Below, in pieces: positions 18,233 to 26,706 of a stretch of DNA of 64,000 nucleotides. Each line of letters begins with the position of its first letter. The stretch's first letter is position 1. The notes beneath the pieces were generated by a model, which saw only the letters and a list, made by a program, of their open reading frames with translations, ran no database searches and was not told the origin of the DNA. The DNA is from CAVYXZ01 sp965223835. Lineage in GTDB: Bacteria; Chloroflexota; Anaerolineae; Aggregatilineales; Phototrophicaceae. Both the position numbers and the translations under genes were made by a program. The DNA lies in contig CBDCXQ010000001.1 in the NCBI GenBank assembly GCA_965223835.1, forward strand, positions 4,092,001-4,156,000, written 5' to 3'.

Positions 18233-18655
18233 TCATTGCGGAACGTTTGACGCAGTATGCAATTCTTCAGCAGTAGCGTTCACCTTGAGGAGTCCTGTCG
18301 CTCGAAATGGACGGACTTCAATCGGATGGTTGGTTGCGCCCGCCACTTTCGCGGCCCAGGCCTGCGCTGCATCGAGATTATCCGCATTGATGATGTAGAA
18401 TCCAGCAATTTGTGTCTTCGAGTCAGCGAATGGACCGTCAGTCATGACCACCTCGTCACCGCTCACATGGACCGCGGTCGCCGCATCAGCGCCATGAAGT
18501 TGGAGACCGCCACTGAAGACGAACGTACCACTCGCGTCCATTTCGGCTTCGACGGCGCTGACCCGCTCCATGAATATCTGCCACTCCGCCGGTGTGCTCG
18601 GTGATCCGGGCACCTCACCCGCCACCGCGTATGTAGACAATAGATATTGATTCAC
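18233..18655 (-). CDS. YciI (YCII-related, DGPF domain) family protein
   Basis: 140 aa from GTG 18655, chosen for GAAGGAGG directly upstream. Residues about 70-90 carry VMTDGPFADSKTQIAGFYII, the DGPF signature; the C-terminal half AAQAWAAKVAGATNHPIEVRPF completes the ferredoxin-like YCII fold. In many bacteria DGPF proteins accompany ECF sigma factors and AHSA1 proteins, as here. Biochemical function is unknown. It lies 74 bases after the AHSA1 gene in the same direction. Confidence 0.9.
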   Translation of the reverse strand: MNQYLLSTYAVAGEVPGSPSTPAEWQIFMERVSAVEAEMDASGTFVFSGGLQLHGADAATAVHVSGDEVVMTDGPFADSKTQIAGFYIINADNLDAAQAWAAKVAGATNHPIEVRPFRATGLLKVNATAEELHTASNVPQ

Positions 18656-18729
18656 GATTCCTCCTTCTATCGGGTGTATCATTCAGCAATTTATATGATG
18701 ATATTCGGTGTTGAGGCCAGGCTGGCTGG

Positions 18730-19221
18730 CTAGGAATTGTTGCGGGCCGTTTCGATATAGTCGGCCAGCTTGGTAAAGGCTTGTTCCCAACCCATTTTGC
18801 CGGGTGAGTCGGCGGGCACACCGGCATGCGTCAGAATCATTTTTGTCCGCCCACCAAGATTTTCCAATTGAACGGTAACCTGGGTTGTTCCAGGATGTCC
18901 CTGTCCATCAGTCGGGGACGCAACCACATTGCCGTTCTCATCAGCCATGCTCTCGGTGTAGCTGAGGCGCTCAACGGGCATCACTTCTGTATGCTCTCCG
19001 GTTGTCCACATTTTCATGCTGCCATCAGGAGATTCCATACAGACCAGTCGCTTGCCACCGACCCGCACATCCAGTTCGGCAACGGGCACGGTGAAGCCCT
19101 GCGGCCCGTACCAGCTTTTGAAATGTTCAGGTTGTGTCCATAGTTGCCAGATGAAGTTGGCGGGGGCATCAAAAATCCGTTCAATCACAATCGCATCTTG
19201 AGAAATGGTGCTGTCACTCAT
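18730..19221 (-). CDS. SRPBCC/AHSA1-family protein
   Basis: 163 aa from ATG 19221 with AAGGAGC eight bases upstream. VIERIFDAPANFIWQLWTQPEHFKSWYGPQGF opens the START-like AHSA1 domain; the C-terminal helix MGWEQAFTKLADYIE closes it. These proteins form a hydrophobic cavity and commonly sit next to ArsR regulators. Its start lies within the ArsR gene's last codons (8-base overlap, the RBS is inside that gene), so synthesis of the two is coupled. Confidence 0.92.
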   Translation of the reverse strand: MSDSTISQDAIVIERIFDAPANFIWQLWTQPEHFKSWYGPQGFTVPVAELDVRVGGKRLVCMESPDGSMKMWTTGEHTEVMPVERLSYTESMADENGNVVASPTDGQGHPGTTQVTVQLENLGGRTKMILTHAGVPADSPGKMGWEQAFTKLADYIETARNNS

Positions 19222-19561
19222 GATCTTGCTCCTTATTATTGAGTTGATCGATATAGTCGTCCATGCGGTCAAAGCTCGCCTCCCAGATATGGCGATACTG
19301 CTCTGTCCACGTGGAAATTTCTTGTAGCGGCGTTACGTCGATGGTGCAGGGTCGATATTGGGCCTTTTGCCCCTGTGTAATTAGCCCGGCACGCTCCAAT
19401 ACTTTGATGTGCTGCGAAATCGCCGGCAAACTCATATTGAATGGCTCAGCCAGTTCTTTAACCGTTGCTTCGCCTTCGGCTAACCGCTCAAGAATCGCCC
19501 GCCGGGTCGAGTTTGCCAATGCGGCAAAGGTCTGGCTCAGTCGGTCGTCATCACTCCTCAT
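19214..19561 (-). CDS. ArsR-family helix-turn-helix regulator
   Basis: 115 aa. The winged helix-turn-helix is plain: FAALANSTRRAILERLAEGEATVKELAEPFNMSLPAISQHIKVLERAGLI. No cysteine pair typical of metal sensing is present, as usual for the ArsR branch paired with AHSA1 proteins. It is the first gene of the ArsR-AHSA1-YciI group and probably represses it. A 220-base region upstream, AT-rich around 19585-19625, should hold the promoter. Confidence 0.92.
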   Translation of the reverse strand: MRSDDDRLSQTFAALANSTRRAILERLAEGEATVKELAEPFNMSLPAISQHIKVLERAGLITQGQKAQYRPCTIDVTPLQEISTWTEQYRHIWEASFDRMDDYIDQLNNKEQDHE

Positions 19562-19788
19562 CGCTCTGATTTACCTTATTTAAGAAGTCACTTAATTAAG
19601 CTATCTATAAAATAAGATAATTTGTTCTATTTGTCAAGCACATTGCTCAAATACGGTAAAGATCAATTTTTTTAACCACATTTAGATGCAGGGGATGCTG
19701 CGCATGAAGCAATCAAAATCCAGCAGAAAATCATGCTGGTATAAAGTTTGTTAACGGCGAGATACTATTCAAAAAATCTCGCCCATGC

Positions 19789-20547
19789 TCATTTCACGGC
19801 TTTGAACAACGCGCCGGGGATATGAAAATCATAGTTTGGTTGAATGTGGAATGCCTCGCGAATCTCACTGGACGCATTGTCATACAAGGCTTTAAGCATC
19901 TGCACATTCAAATCAGGCGTATGAATCCGCTCCACCCACGAAGTAAAATCCAGGAACAATGACCAGGTATCAATGACTTCAGATGCTAGTCCAACAGCGT
20001 TGAACATCGCTTGCCACTGCGCAATACTGTGATCGCGCACATGCGATGGATCGCGCAGCACTTCCAGCACCTGCAAAAACGTATCTTGTGCGGGGTCAGC
20101 AGCGGCGACAATATCACTGAGGATAAACCAGCCGCCAGATTTGAGAACGCGGGCACATTCCTGTACAGCGACCTGCGGATGCGGCCAGTGGTGGGCACTG
20201 TAGCGCGATACCACGATGTCAAATTCACCATCACCAAAGGGCAATTGCTCCACATCGCCCTGCCGGGTCACGATATTGGTCAGGTCGCGTTCCTGCGCTA
20301 ATGATTCGACTTGTGTGAGCATACTCTGCGTCAAATCGAACGCGACAACCTCGCTCACATGCGGCGCCACCGCCAGCGACGTATGTCCGGCACCGCAACC
20401 TGCGTCCAGCACCCGTTGTCCACCATGTTCCTGAACCAATTGGGCAATGGTCGGAAGATCAGCCCCGGCTGCGTGAACTGCACTGGTGCGATAGTTGGCA
20501 GCGGCGGCATCGAACTGCCCCTGTACAGCGCCTTTGATGTCTGGCAT
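19789..20547 (-). CDS. class I SAM-dependent methyltransferase (UbiE-like)
   Basis: 252 aa. RVLDAGCGAGHTSLAVAPHV (about 44-63) is motif I, VVAFDLTQSMLTQVE the beta2 motif, and FDIVVSRYSAHHWPHPQVAVQECARVLKSGGWFILSD spans motifs II and III. This is the YcgJ/UbiE-like arrangement. A purine-rich stretch (GGGGACC) precedes the ATG. It diverges from the nucleotidyltransferase gene. Substrate unknown. Confidence 0.88.
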   Translation of the reverse strand: MPDIKGAVQGQFDAAAANYRTSAVHAAGADLPTIAQLVQEHGGQRVLDAGCGAGHTSLAVAPHVSEVVAFDLTQSMLTQVESLAQERDLTNIVTRQGDVEQLPFGDGEFDIVVSRYSAHHWPHPQVAVQECARVLKSGGWFILSDIVAAADPAQDTFLQVLEVLRDPSHVRDHSIAQWQAMFNAVGLASEVIDTWSLFLDFTSWVERIHTPDLNVQMLKALYDNASSEIREAFHIQPNYDFHIPGALFKAVK

Positions 20548-20664
20548 GATTTGTTGGTCCCCATTGTATAGTTCCCCTGAATTTTATAGTCTGTTTTCTC
20601 GTGTGACCAGCCACTATTTTGAGTCGTGCCGCTGGCATTTTTGATTCGCATAAGGAGCAAACTG

Positions 20665-21513
20665 ATGCACATATTAGAACACACCCCGGCAAATGATTTG
20701 TCACTGGACGAGACGCTGGCGAAGCTGGCATCTCAACCAACTGTTGATGGTGTGGCATTATTCGGTTCGAAAGCCGGGCCGAACGCCAGCCCCATTAGCG
20801 ATCATGACCTGCTGATTCTGGTAACGGAGCTACCCATCCCGATTTTTCAGATGTTTACCCATATTGAGAAGCGAATGGCGGACGTTGTGTTTCTGGAAAC
20901 GACGCTGGTTGACCACCTGTTTCAAGCCAACGAACCCGTTGCCGCCAATAGTTTCGAGGGGATGCAGCTTCTGAAAATGGCTAAACTTCAGATCATGTAT
21001 GACGAAACCCAGCGCCTCAGCCGCTTACAACAGCTAGCGCTTGATCGCGCCGCCACCAACAACCTGCTGTTGCCTACCAGTGACAACCAGCAATATCAGA
21101 CGTGGTTCTGGCTGAATTTTGGACTGGCACACATCAAACGCATGGCGCAATCAGATGATCCGGTTTATGAAACGGCGGTTGATATGATGCTGGCGACGAG
21201 TCTGGGTGGGATGAGCCGCGCTTATTGCTCTATTCGTCATATCCCCTGGGAAGGCGAGAAAGCTGCGCTTCGCTACTTAGCTGCCCATGATTCCGATTAC
21301 CTGGCCCTGTTGCGATCGTGCCTTCGCGCCACTGAGCGCCATCATCAATTAGTTTCTTACGAACAGCTTGTCCAGCAAACCCTCGCGCCAATCGGCGAAC
21401 TCTGGCAAACTGATGTGACCGCCGTCTATTTGCGGGGTGCTGAGCACACGGCTGAAAATCTCGACACTGCCTTGAATTTCTGGAATAATCTACTCACCCC
21501 GATGTCACAATAA
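20665..21513 (+). CDS. nucleotidyltransferase-domain protein
   Basis: 282 aa from ATG 20665, chosen for AAGGAG seven bases upstream. VALFGSKAGPNASPISDHDLLIL is the GS-x10-DxD motif of the pol-beta superfamily, with a third acidic residue in MADVVFLE. The C-terminal 150 residues are helical, like the substrate-binding region of aminoglycoside nucleotidyltransferases and their relatives. It may modify a small molecule; no partner antitoxin (HEPN/MNT) gene is adjacent. Its last codons overlap the promoter of the sigma-factor gene downstream. Confidence 0.8.
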   Translation: MHILEHTPANDLSLDETLAKLASQPTVDGVALFGSKAGPNASPISDHDLLILVTELPIPIFQMFTHIEKRMADVVFLETTLVDHLFQANEPVAANSFEGMQLLKMAKLQIMYDETQRLSRLQQLALDRAATNNLLLPTSDNQQYQTWFWLNFGLAHIKRMAQSDDPVYETAVDMMLATSLGGMSRAYCSIRHIPWEGEKAALRYLAAHDSDYLALLRSCLRATERHHQLVSYEQLVQQTLAPIGELWQTDVTAVYLRGAEHTAENLDTALNFWNNLLTPMSQ

Positions 21514-21529
21514 CCCTGGTTTGCTCGTC
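21503..21529 (+). promoter_or_regulatory. ECF41-type autoregulatory promoter
   Basis: TGTCACA (21503-21509), a 16-base spacer, then CGTC (21526-21529). As I recall it, this equals the consensus of ECF41 sigma-factor target promoters. It lies 37-63 bases before the ECF41-type sigma gene and overlaps the stop codon of the preceding gene. Confidence 0.8.
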
Positions 21530-21565
21530 TAATCAATAAATCGTGTGTTGTCATAGGAAAGACAC

Positions 21566-22441
21566 ATGGACGAATCATTTGAGACCTATCGTTATCTGCT
21601 GTTTTCTATCGCCTACCGGATGCTGGGCAGTGTCATGGAGGCTGAGGATATGGTGCAAGAGGCGTATCTGCGTTATCAGGCAACACCACGCGAAACGATT
21701 CGTGCCCCCAAAGCCTTTTTGTGTACGATTGTGACGCGCCTGTGTCTTGACCATTTGAAATCAGCCCGAGTTCAGCGGGAAACGTATGTTGGCCCCTGGC
21801 TGCCAGAACCGGTGCTCACTGGCACCGATGATATGGTAACTCAATCGCCCGCCGCAGAGGTCAATATCCACGAGTCGATTTCGATGGCGTTTCTGGTGTT
21901 GCTCGAAAGTCTAACCCCGGTTGAACGAGCAGTTTTCTTGCTGCGTGAGGTGTTCGATTACGAATATCATGAAATCGCACGCATGGTGGAACGTGAGGAA
22001 GCGACTTGCCGCCAGTTATTCAGTCGTGCCAAAAAACATATCGCGGCAAATCGGCCCCGTTTTGAACCAACGCCAGAGCAACATCAGGCGATCCTGAGTC
22101 AGTTTATGCAGGTGGTCGAAGCAGGTGACTTAACCGGAATCATGAACCTACTGGCCGAAGATGTCGCCTGGTGGTCCGATGGTGGCGGCAAGGTCAAATC
22201 GGCGATTCGTCCAATTAAGGGTCGTGACCCAGTTCACCGCTTTATCGGTGGGTTGATTCGAATGCGCCCGTCAGCAACTACTCATGAACTGATTGAACTG
22301 AACGGAAAAAATGCGATTCTGATCCGAACCGCGGGTGAGGTATATGGTGTGTTCACAGTTGAAACCGATCACGAGCGTGTCACTCAGGTACGCGCCGTGA
22401 CCAATCCTGATAAGCTGCGCCACCTGAAAACAGTGATCTGA
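21566..22441 (+). CDS. ECF41-type RNA polymerase sigma factor with SnoaL-like C-terminal domain
   Basis: 291 aa; AGGAAAG before the ATG. Sigma region 2 (about 5-70; LLFSIAYRMLGSVMEAEDMVQEAYLR), linker with YVGPWLPEPV (the WLPEP signature of ECF41), region 4 (110-165; LTPVERAVFLLREVFDYEYHEIARMV). Residues 170-291 are an NTF2/SnoaL-like extension containing DGGGK and ending in NPDKLR, the two motifs by which this group controls its own activity instead of using an anti-sigma factor. The promoter upstream implies self-activation. An epimerase-family gene follows, as is common beside ECF41. Confidence 0.95.
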   Translation: MDESFETYRYLLFSIAYRMLGSVMEAEDMVQEAYLRYQATPRETIRAPKAFLCTIVTRLCLDHLKSARVQRETYVGPWLPEPVLTGTDDMVTQSPAAEVNIHESISMAFLVLLESLTPVERAVFLLREVFDYEYHEIARMVEREEATCRQLFSRAKKHIAANRPRFEPTPEQHQAILSQFMQVVEAGDLTGIMNLLAEDVAWWSDGGGKVKSAIRPIKGRDPVHRFIGGLIRMRPSATTHELIELNGKNAILIRTAGEVYGVFTVETDHERVTQVRAVTNPDKLRHLKTVI

Positions 22442-22551
22442 TACACCTACCGGTCAGCAAACGGCTCCTCCATACTATATCCAATTGTTACCCCCTCTGC
22501 CGCAAACCGTAGTACCATCACGCATTATTTGTATGTTGTTGAGGAGGGATT

Positions 22552-23262
22552 GTGCGTGTACTTGTGATCGGTGGCAGTGGACACGTGGGCACCCTGGTCA
22601 CGCCGACTTTAGCCGCTAGCCATACCCTGCGCTTCTTTGATCGGCGTCCCCCACAGCTTGATAATCAAGATTATTTCGCCGGTGATGTCACCAACTATGA
22701 CGATCTGGCAGCCGCGCTTCAGGATATGGACGCTGTGCTCTACATGGCGATGGGTAGTCTGAACTGGTCGGAACCAGCAGGCATGGCGTCGGCGTTTGAT
22801 GTCAACGTCAAAGGATTATATTTAACGCTGCGCGCCGCCTATGATCGGGGGATAACCCAGGCGGTCTACACCAGTTCGATGTCAGTCTATGGCGGGAACT
22901 TAATGCAGCGCTATTTCGCCGATGAAGACCTCACGCCGGATGCGATGGGCCTCTACGGCTTAACCAAGTACCTGGGCGAAGTGGTCTGCCACAATGCCGC
23001 CCGTGAGTGGGGGCTGCATGTCAATGCATTGCGCCTGTGTCATCCCACTGCTGAAGAAAAATGGCTGGAAGAAACGCACGCCGGCACCCCAACCATTGCT
23101 ACAACCGGCGAAGACGTAGGTCGGGCATTGGTCGGAGCACTGGCTTACCAGGGCGGTTTCCAGGCCTTTACGATCAGCGGCGATTATGAGCAAAAGGTCA
23201 TGAACATGGCGAAGGCCAAACGCCTGCTCGGTTGGGAGCCATTGGCAAGACCGGTCAAATAA
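22552..23262 (+). CDS. NAD(P)-dependent epimerase/dehydratase (SDR)
   Basis: 236 aa from GTG 22552 behind GGAGGG. VLVIGGSGHVGTLV is the extended-SDR Gly motif; YGLTKYLGE carries the catalytic Tyr-x3-Lys; AVYTSSMSVYGG holds the Ser. The C-terminal KAKRLLGWEPLARP is the usual end of UDP-sugar epimerase relatives. It is shorter than true epimerases (about 310 aa). Its place beside an ECF41 sigma factor makes it a candidate target of that factor, though only a poor promoter match lies directly upstream. Confidence 0.88.
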   Translation: MRVLVIGGSGHVGTLVTPTLAASHTLRFFDRRPPQLDNQDYFAGDVTNYDDLAAALQDMDAVLYMAMGSLNWSEPAGMASAFDVNVKGLYLTLRAAYDRGITQAVYTSSMSVYGGNLMQRYFADEDLTPDAMGLYGLTKYLGEVVCHNAAREWGLHVNALRLCHPTAEEKWLEETHAGTPTIATTGEDVGRALVGALAYQGGFQAFTISGDYEQKVMNMAKAKRLLGWEPLARPVK

Positions 23263-23368
23263 TCAAATAACCGCAATGATGTGTGTGGATACTGATATAG
23301 AAGACCAATCTGTTTTTGACAGCACTCAGCACTTGGAATTAGGCACTAAAATTAAATAAGGAGCAATC

Positions 23369-23893
23369 ATGCCATTTAAAGTCAAACAACGCGGCAAACT
23401 CACCTATTACTACGAGGGCGATGATCCCGTATTATCGGCGATGGTCGTCGAAACCCTGCCGGATGGCGACCTGCGTATCTGCTTTTCGGGCCTGACCGGG
23501 GGCTATTCGGCAACCGGTGTCCTCAAATTAGATTCGGTTACATTCATGGAGCCAGAGATCGAGATTCCGCTGGTATTCAAATGCTGGGAACATTGGCTGC
23601 AAGAGGCCGGGATTTGCGACTCGATTTCGGATGTCGATTTTATTGAGGTGCACGCGTTCGGCTGCCAGCCCAAAAGCCCCAGCCCGCTCGTTGACCCCGC
23701 CGGATATGCCGAAGAGCAGGAACGTCTACGCGCCGCCTATGCCAAAGCCTACCGCACATTCTTTAAGGAGCAATGCCCTGATAATGGCGTCCCCGCACGG
23801 TTTACGGTGCATGTCGTGGATGTGCCGGACAAAGCCGCTTCGTATGAATTTTATGGGGTCGCATTGTATCAACAGGCGTTGCAGGGGAACTAA
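23369..23893 (+). CDS. hypothetical protein, first gene of the 23.4-27.8 kb operon
   Basis: 174 aa, AAGGAGC before the ATG. No signal peptide or membrane helix. N-terminal half is beta-rich (KLTYYYEGDD, LRICFSGLTGGYSATG), C-terminal half has an acidic helical stretch (YAEEQERLRAAYAKAYRTFFKEQ) and a strand RFTVHVVDVPDKAASYEFYGVALY. Cysteines at about 68 and 77 could bind metal. I do not recognise it. Five bases separate it from the PL11-like gene, so it belongs to that pathway. Confidence 0.75.
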   Translation: MPFKVKQRGKLTYYYEGDDPVLSAMVVETLPDGDLRICFSGLTGGYSATGVLKLDSVTFMEPEIEIPLVFKCWEHWLQEAGICDSISDVDFIEVHAFGCQPKSPSPLVDPAGYAEEQERLRAAYAKAYRTFFKEQCPDNGVPARFTVHVVDVPDKAASYEFYGVALYQQALQGN

Positions 23894-23898
23894 TTGCT

Positions 23899-25476
23899 AT
23901 GCAAGCGATTGACCGCTTCCTGACCGCCTTACCGCGCGGTGATCGACGAGTCTACCTATCGTGGCGATTGCTTCCGCATGATCGGCCATTGGCACCTTTT
24001 GAAGTTCAGCGGCGGCAACCACAAGGAGACTGGGAGGCTGTTTCGTCAAACCCCATTACAGTCTCCACTGATTTTGTCGATACAGTGCCACTGGCTACAG
24101 TCTACGAGTATCGCGTGCTGCAAGACGACCAGCCATCACTTACTGTTCAGGTTGATGCCAGCGCGCCACCGACCAACTTGGCCTTTGAGTTCCCATTGTG
24201 TTACCCGCCACCGCAATACCCCTATCTTTTTGCCATTGGTGATCTGGAAAACAATGGTCGTTACGGCGTGATAATCTGTGAATCACATCAGGAGCGCATT
24301 CAAGTCTGTGCTTATTCGCTGGCGGGCAACCGATTGTGGCAGATTGATAGCGGCTTGCCGAATCGTGGTGGCTGGGACGGACGCGGCCATCATGTACCAG
24401 TTGTGGTGGCCGACATCAATGGCGACGGACGGAGCGAAGTGCTCTTCCATCAAGGACCAGGGCATCCTTTTCCTGACAATTTCTATGCCGAAGCCGGACC
24501 CGATGAAACGCTGGTCGCTGTTGACGGGGCAACCGGTGAGTTGGTCTGGGAAGCGCCCTGGCCCGCAACTCGCCCCCGTGTGATGTTCACCGTTGGCTAT
24601 CTGAATGGGTTGGATGCGCCACCATCAATTGTCGTCCTCGATGGTACGTATGGCGATGTGGTACTCACGGCTATTGACGGCCAATCGGGTCAAGTCCAAT
24701 GGCGCGTAGAACAAGCCCGCCCCGCCGGACATAACCTCGATATTAACGATGTTAATGACGATGGCCGGATGGAAGTGATCGCCGGTGGGATTTGTTATCG
24801 AGGTGATGGCACCGTGCTCTGGGAGGCAGAACCCTTTGGGCATACTGATGTCTCTAAACCGGCGAAGTTCCTGCCCGATCAACCGGGTTTGCAAACGCTG
24901 TACCTGGTCGAAAAACACAATCCCGGTGTCTATCTGGTCGATTCAACCGGACAAACCCTGTGGCATGTGCCATTCGGCCATGCCCACTGGTCCTGGATTG
25001 GTCGCTATGAAGTCGGCGGTGATGCGCTGCTGATCCACGCAGCGGAAAAAGGCGAAAAAGAATATTTCCCAATCTTTTTCCCTGATGGCCGCGAGTGGCT
25101 GGAACTCACCCGACACCAGGCCCATCGTTATGCCGCCGTTGGTTGGGCTGCCGACGGCATCACCTGCTTTGCCCATCGCAAAGAAAAACGTATTCTCCGG
25201 CTTGACGATCAGGCCCAGCCTGTACCGATTCCGGGTAGCGAATTACCGGCTGGAACCCAATTCGGACGCTGGCAGATTTGTGCTGACCTGATCGGCGATT
25301 TTCGGGAGAATTTCGCCTGCATTGATTATGACAAAGGCACCTTCTTTGTGGCGCAAAACCCGCAACCCGCCGGATGCCGCGCCCTGTCACCAATGGCGGA
25401 TTTCAACTATCGCCACGAACGTCGCCAGCTTGGTTCTGGCTATTACACCTATATCGCACCCCCCAGGTTAAATTAA
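23899..25476 (+). CDS. beta-propeller protein resembling rhamnogalacturonan lyase (PL11-like), cytoplasmic
   Basis: 525 aa with no signal peptide. N-terminal 95 residues look like the fibronectin-type leader of PL11 enzymes (VYLSWRLLPHDRPLAPFEVQRR, VDTVPLATVYEYRVL). The rest is a propeller with calcium-type repeats DLENNGRYGVII, DINGDGRSEVLFHQ and DVNDDGRMEVIAGG, the last followed by GDGTVLWEAEPFGHTDVSKPAKFLPDQPGL, closely matching the PL11 order. PL11 lyases are normally secreted, so an intracellular member would act on imported oligosaccharides. Equally it could be a non-catalytic FG-GAP propeller. Operon with the amidohydrolase and PLP enzyme. Confidence 0.7.
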   Translation: MQAIDRFLTALPRGDRRVYLSWRLLPHDRPLAPFEVQRRQPQGDWEAVSSNPITVSTDFVDTVPLATVYEYRVLQDDQPSLTVQVDASAPPTNLAFEFPLCYPPPQYPYLFAIGDLENNGRYGVIICESHQERIQVCAYSLAGNRLWQIDSGLPNRGGWDGRGHHVPVVVADINGDGRSEVLFHQGPGHPFPDNFYAEAGPDETLVAVDGATGELVWEAPWPATRPRVMFTVGYLNGLDAPPSIVVLDGTYGDVVLTAIDGQSGQVQWRVEQARPAGHNLDINDVNDDGRMEVIAGGICYRGDGTVLWEAEPFGHTDVSKPAKFLPDQPGLQTLYLVEKHNPGVYLVDSTGQTLWHVPFGHAHWSWIGRYEVGGDALLIHAAEKGEKEYFPIFFPDGREWLELTRHQAHRYAAVGWAADGITCFAHRKEKRILRLDDQAQPVPIPGSELPAGTQFGRWQICADLIGDFRENFACIDYDKGTFFVAQNPQPAGCRALSPMADFNYRHERRQLGSGYYTYIAPPRLN

Positions 25477-25485
25477 GGAAAGCAT

Positions 25486-26706
25486 ATGAGCACAACTTAT
25501 GATCTTTTACTCATCGGCGGGCATGTTATTGACCCCGCCAATCAGATCAACCAGCAGATGGATGTGGCGATCAAAGCAGGCCGCATTGCCGCCGTCGCTG
25601 AGGGGATTGACCATGCCCTGGCGGAAAAAGTCATTGATGTTACCGGCAACTACGTGACACCGGGTTTGATTGACATTCATGTGCATGTCTATCACACGCG
25701 GGAGCCGGAGACCCTGAGCGTCATCGCCGACCATCATTCCTTCCGGTCCGGCGTCACGACGGTGGTCGACACCGGCACCGCCGGGGCAAAACATTTTCTG
25801 CACTTTAAGCGCACGGTGATGGACCTGTCAAAAACGCGCATCTTCGCCTACATCAATATTGTCAAATCCGGGATGCTCGGTGACTTTGAGCAGGACATTG
25901 ACGAGATGGACCCGGAACTGGCAGCGGCGACTGTGCTGGCATACCCGGACCAATGCGTCGGCATTAAGACCGCGCACTATTGGACGTACCAGCCCTTCGA
26001 TGACCGGCATCCCCCCTGGGCAGCGGTTGATCTGGCAGTCGAAGCGGCAGAAATCTGTGGCAAACCGCTGATGGTCGATTTCTGGCCGCGTGAAGGTCGC
26101 AGCTACGCCGACATGCTGGCGAAACTGCGTCCCGGCGACATTCACACCCACATGTATGCCCAGCAATTTGATATTCTGGATGAGAACAACCAGCCGCTGC
26201 CCTTTATGCGCAACGCGCGGGAACGCGGCATCATCTTTGACCTGGGGCATGGCGCGGGCAGTTTCTGGTGGCGCAAGGCGATTCCGGCTTATGAAAACGG
26301 CTTTGGTCCGGATTCGATTAGCACCGATCTGCATATTGGCAACGTCAATGGCGTGGTCTTCGATATGATAACCACCATGTCGAAGATTCTGAGTATGGGG
26401 ATGCCATTGGAAGAAGTCATCTATCGTTCTACCGTCACCCCGGCCAACGAGATCGGCCATCCCGAATTGGGCAATCTGAGCGTCGGGGCCGAAGCCGATG
26501 TCGCGGTCATCCGGCACGATGAGGGCCATTTTGGCTATACCGATTGTGGCCCTGCCAAAATGATCGGCACACAAAAACTTACCTGCCAACTGACATTACG
26601 CGCTGGGCAAATCGTTTATGATGTTGATGGTTTGAGTATGCCAGTGTGGATCGACGCGCCACCCGCCTATTGGAAACTGCGCCAACCGGGGAGTCCCAGC
26701 AAATGA
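25486..26706 (+). CDS. amidohydrolase/deacetylase-family metallohydrolase (dihydroorotase-like)
   Basis: 406 aa, AAGGAAAG before the ATG. GLIDIHVHVYH supplies metal ligands His65 and His67; VGIKTAHYW carries a candidate carboxylated lysine; later GIIFDLGHGAGSF and DSISTDLHIGN supply the His and the catalytic Asp of the amidohydrolase barrel. N- and C-terminal strands form the usual beta sandwich (LLLIGGHVIDPANQ; GAEADVAVI). This family is often found beside SelA-like PLP enzymes, as here (ATGA overlap). The exact amide or N-acyl substrate is unknown. Confidence 0.88.
   Translation: MSTTYDLLLIGGHVIDPANQINQQMDVAIKAGRIAAVAEGIDHALAEKVIDVTGNYVTPGLIDIHVHVYHTREPETLSVIADHHSFRSGVTTVVDTGTAGAKHFLHFKRTVMDLSKTRIFAYINIVKSGMLGDFEQDIDEMDPELAAATVLAYPDQCVGIKTAHYWTYQPFDDRHPPWAAVDLAVEAAEICGKPLMVDFWPREGRSYADMLAKLRPGDIHTHMYAQQFDILDENNQPLPFMRNARERGIIFDLGHGAGSFWWRKAIPAYENGFGPDSISTDLHIGNVNGVVFDMITTMSKILSMGMPLEEVIYRSTVTPANEIGHPELGNLSVGAEADVAVIRHDEGHFGYTDCGPAKMIGTQKLTCQLTLRAGQIVYDVDGLSMPVWIDAPPAYWKLRQPGSPSK

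Noticed and set aside
22480..22520. ECF41-like promoter TGTTACC-N15-CGTA before the epimerase gene
   Set aside because: Three mismatches to the consensus and a 15-base spacer; too weak to list as a promoter.
25828..26589. 253-codon minus-strand frame inside the amidohydrolase gene
   Set aside because: Antisense to a gene with clear catalytic motifs; composition is that of a shadow frame.
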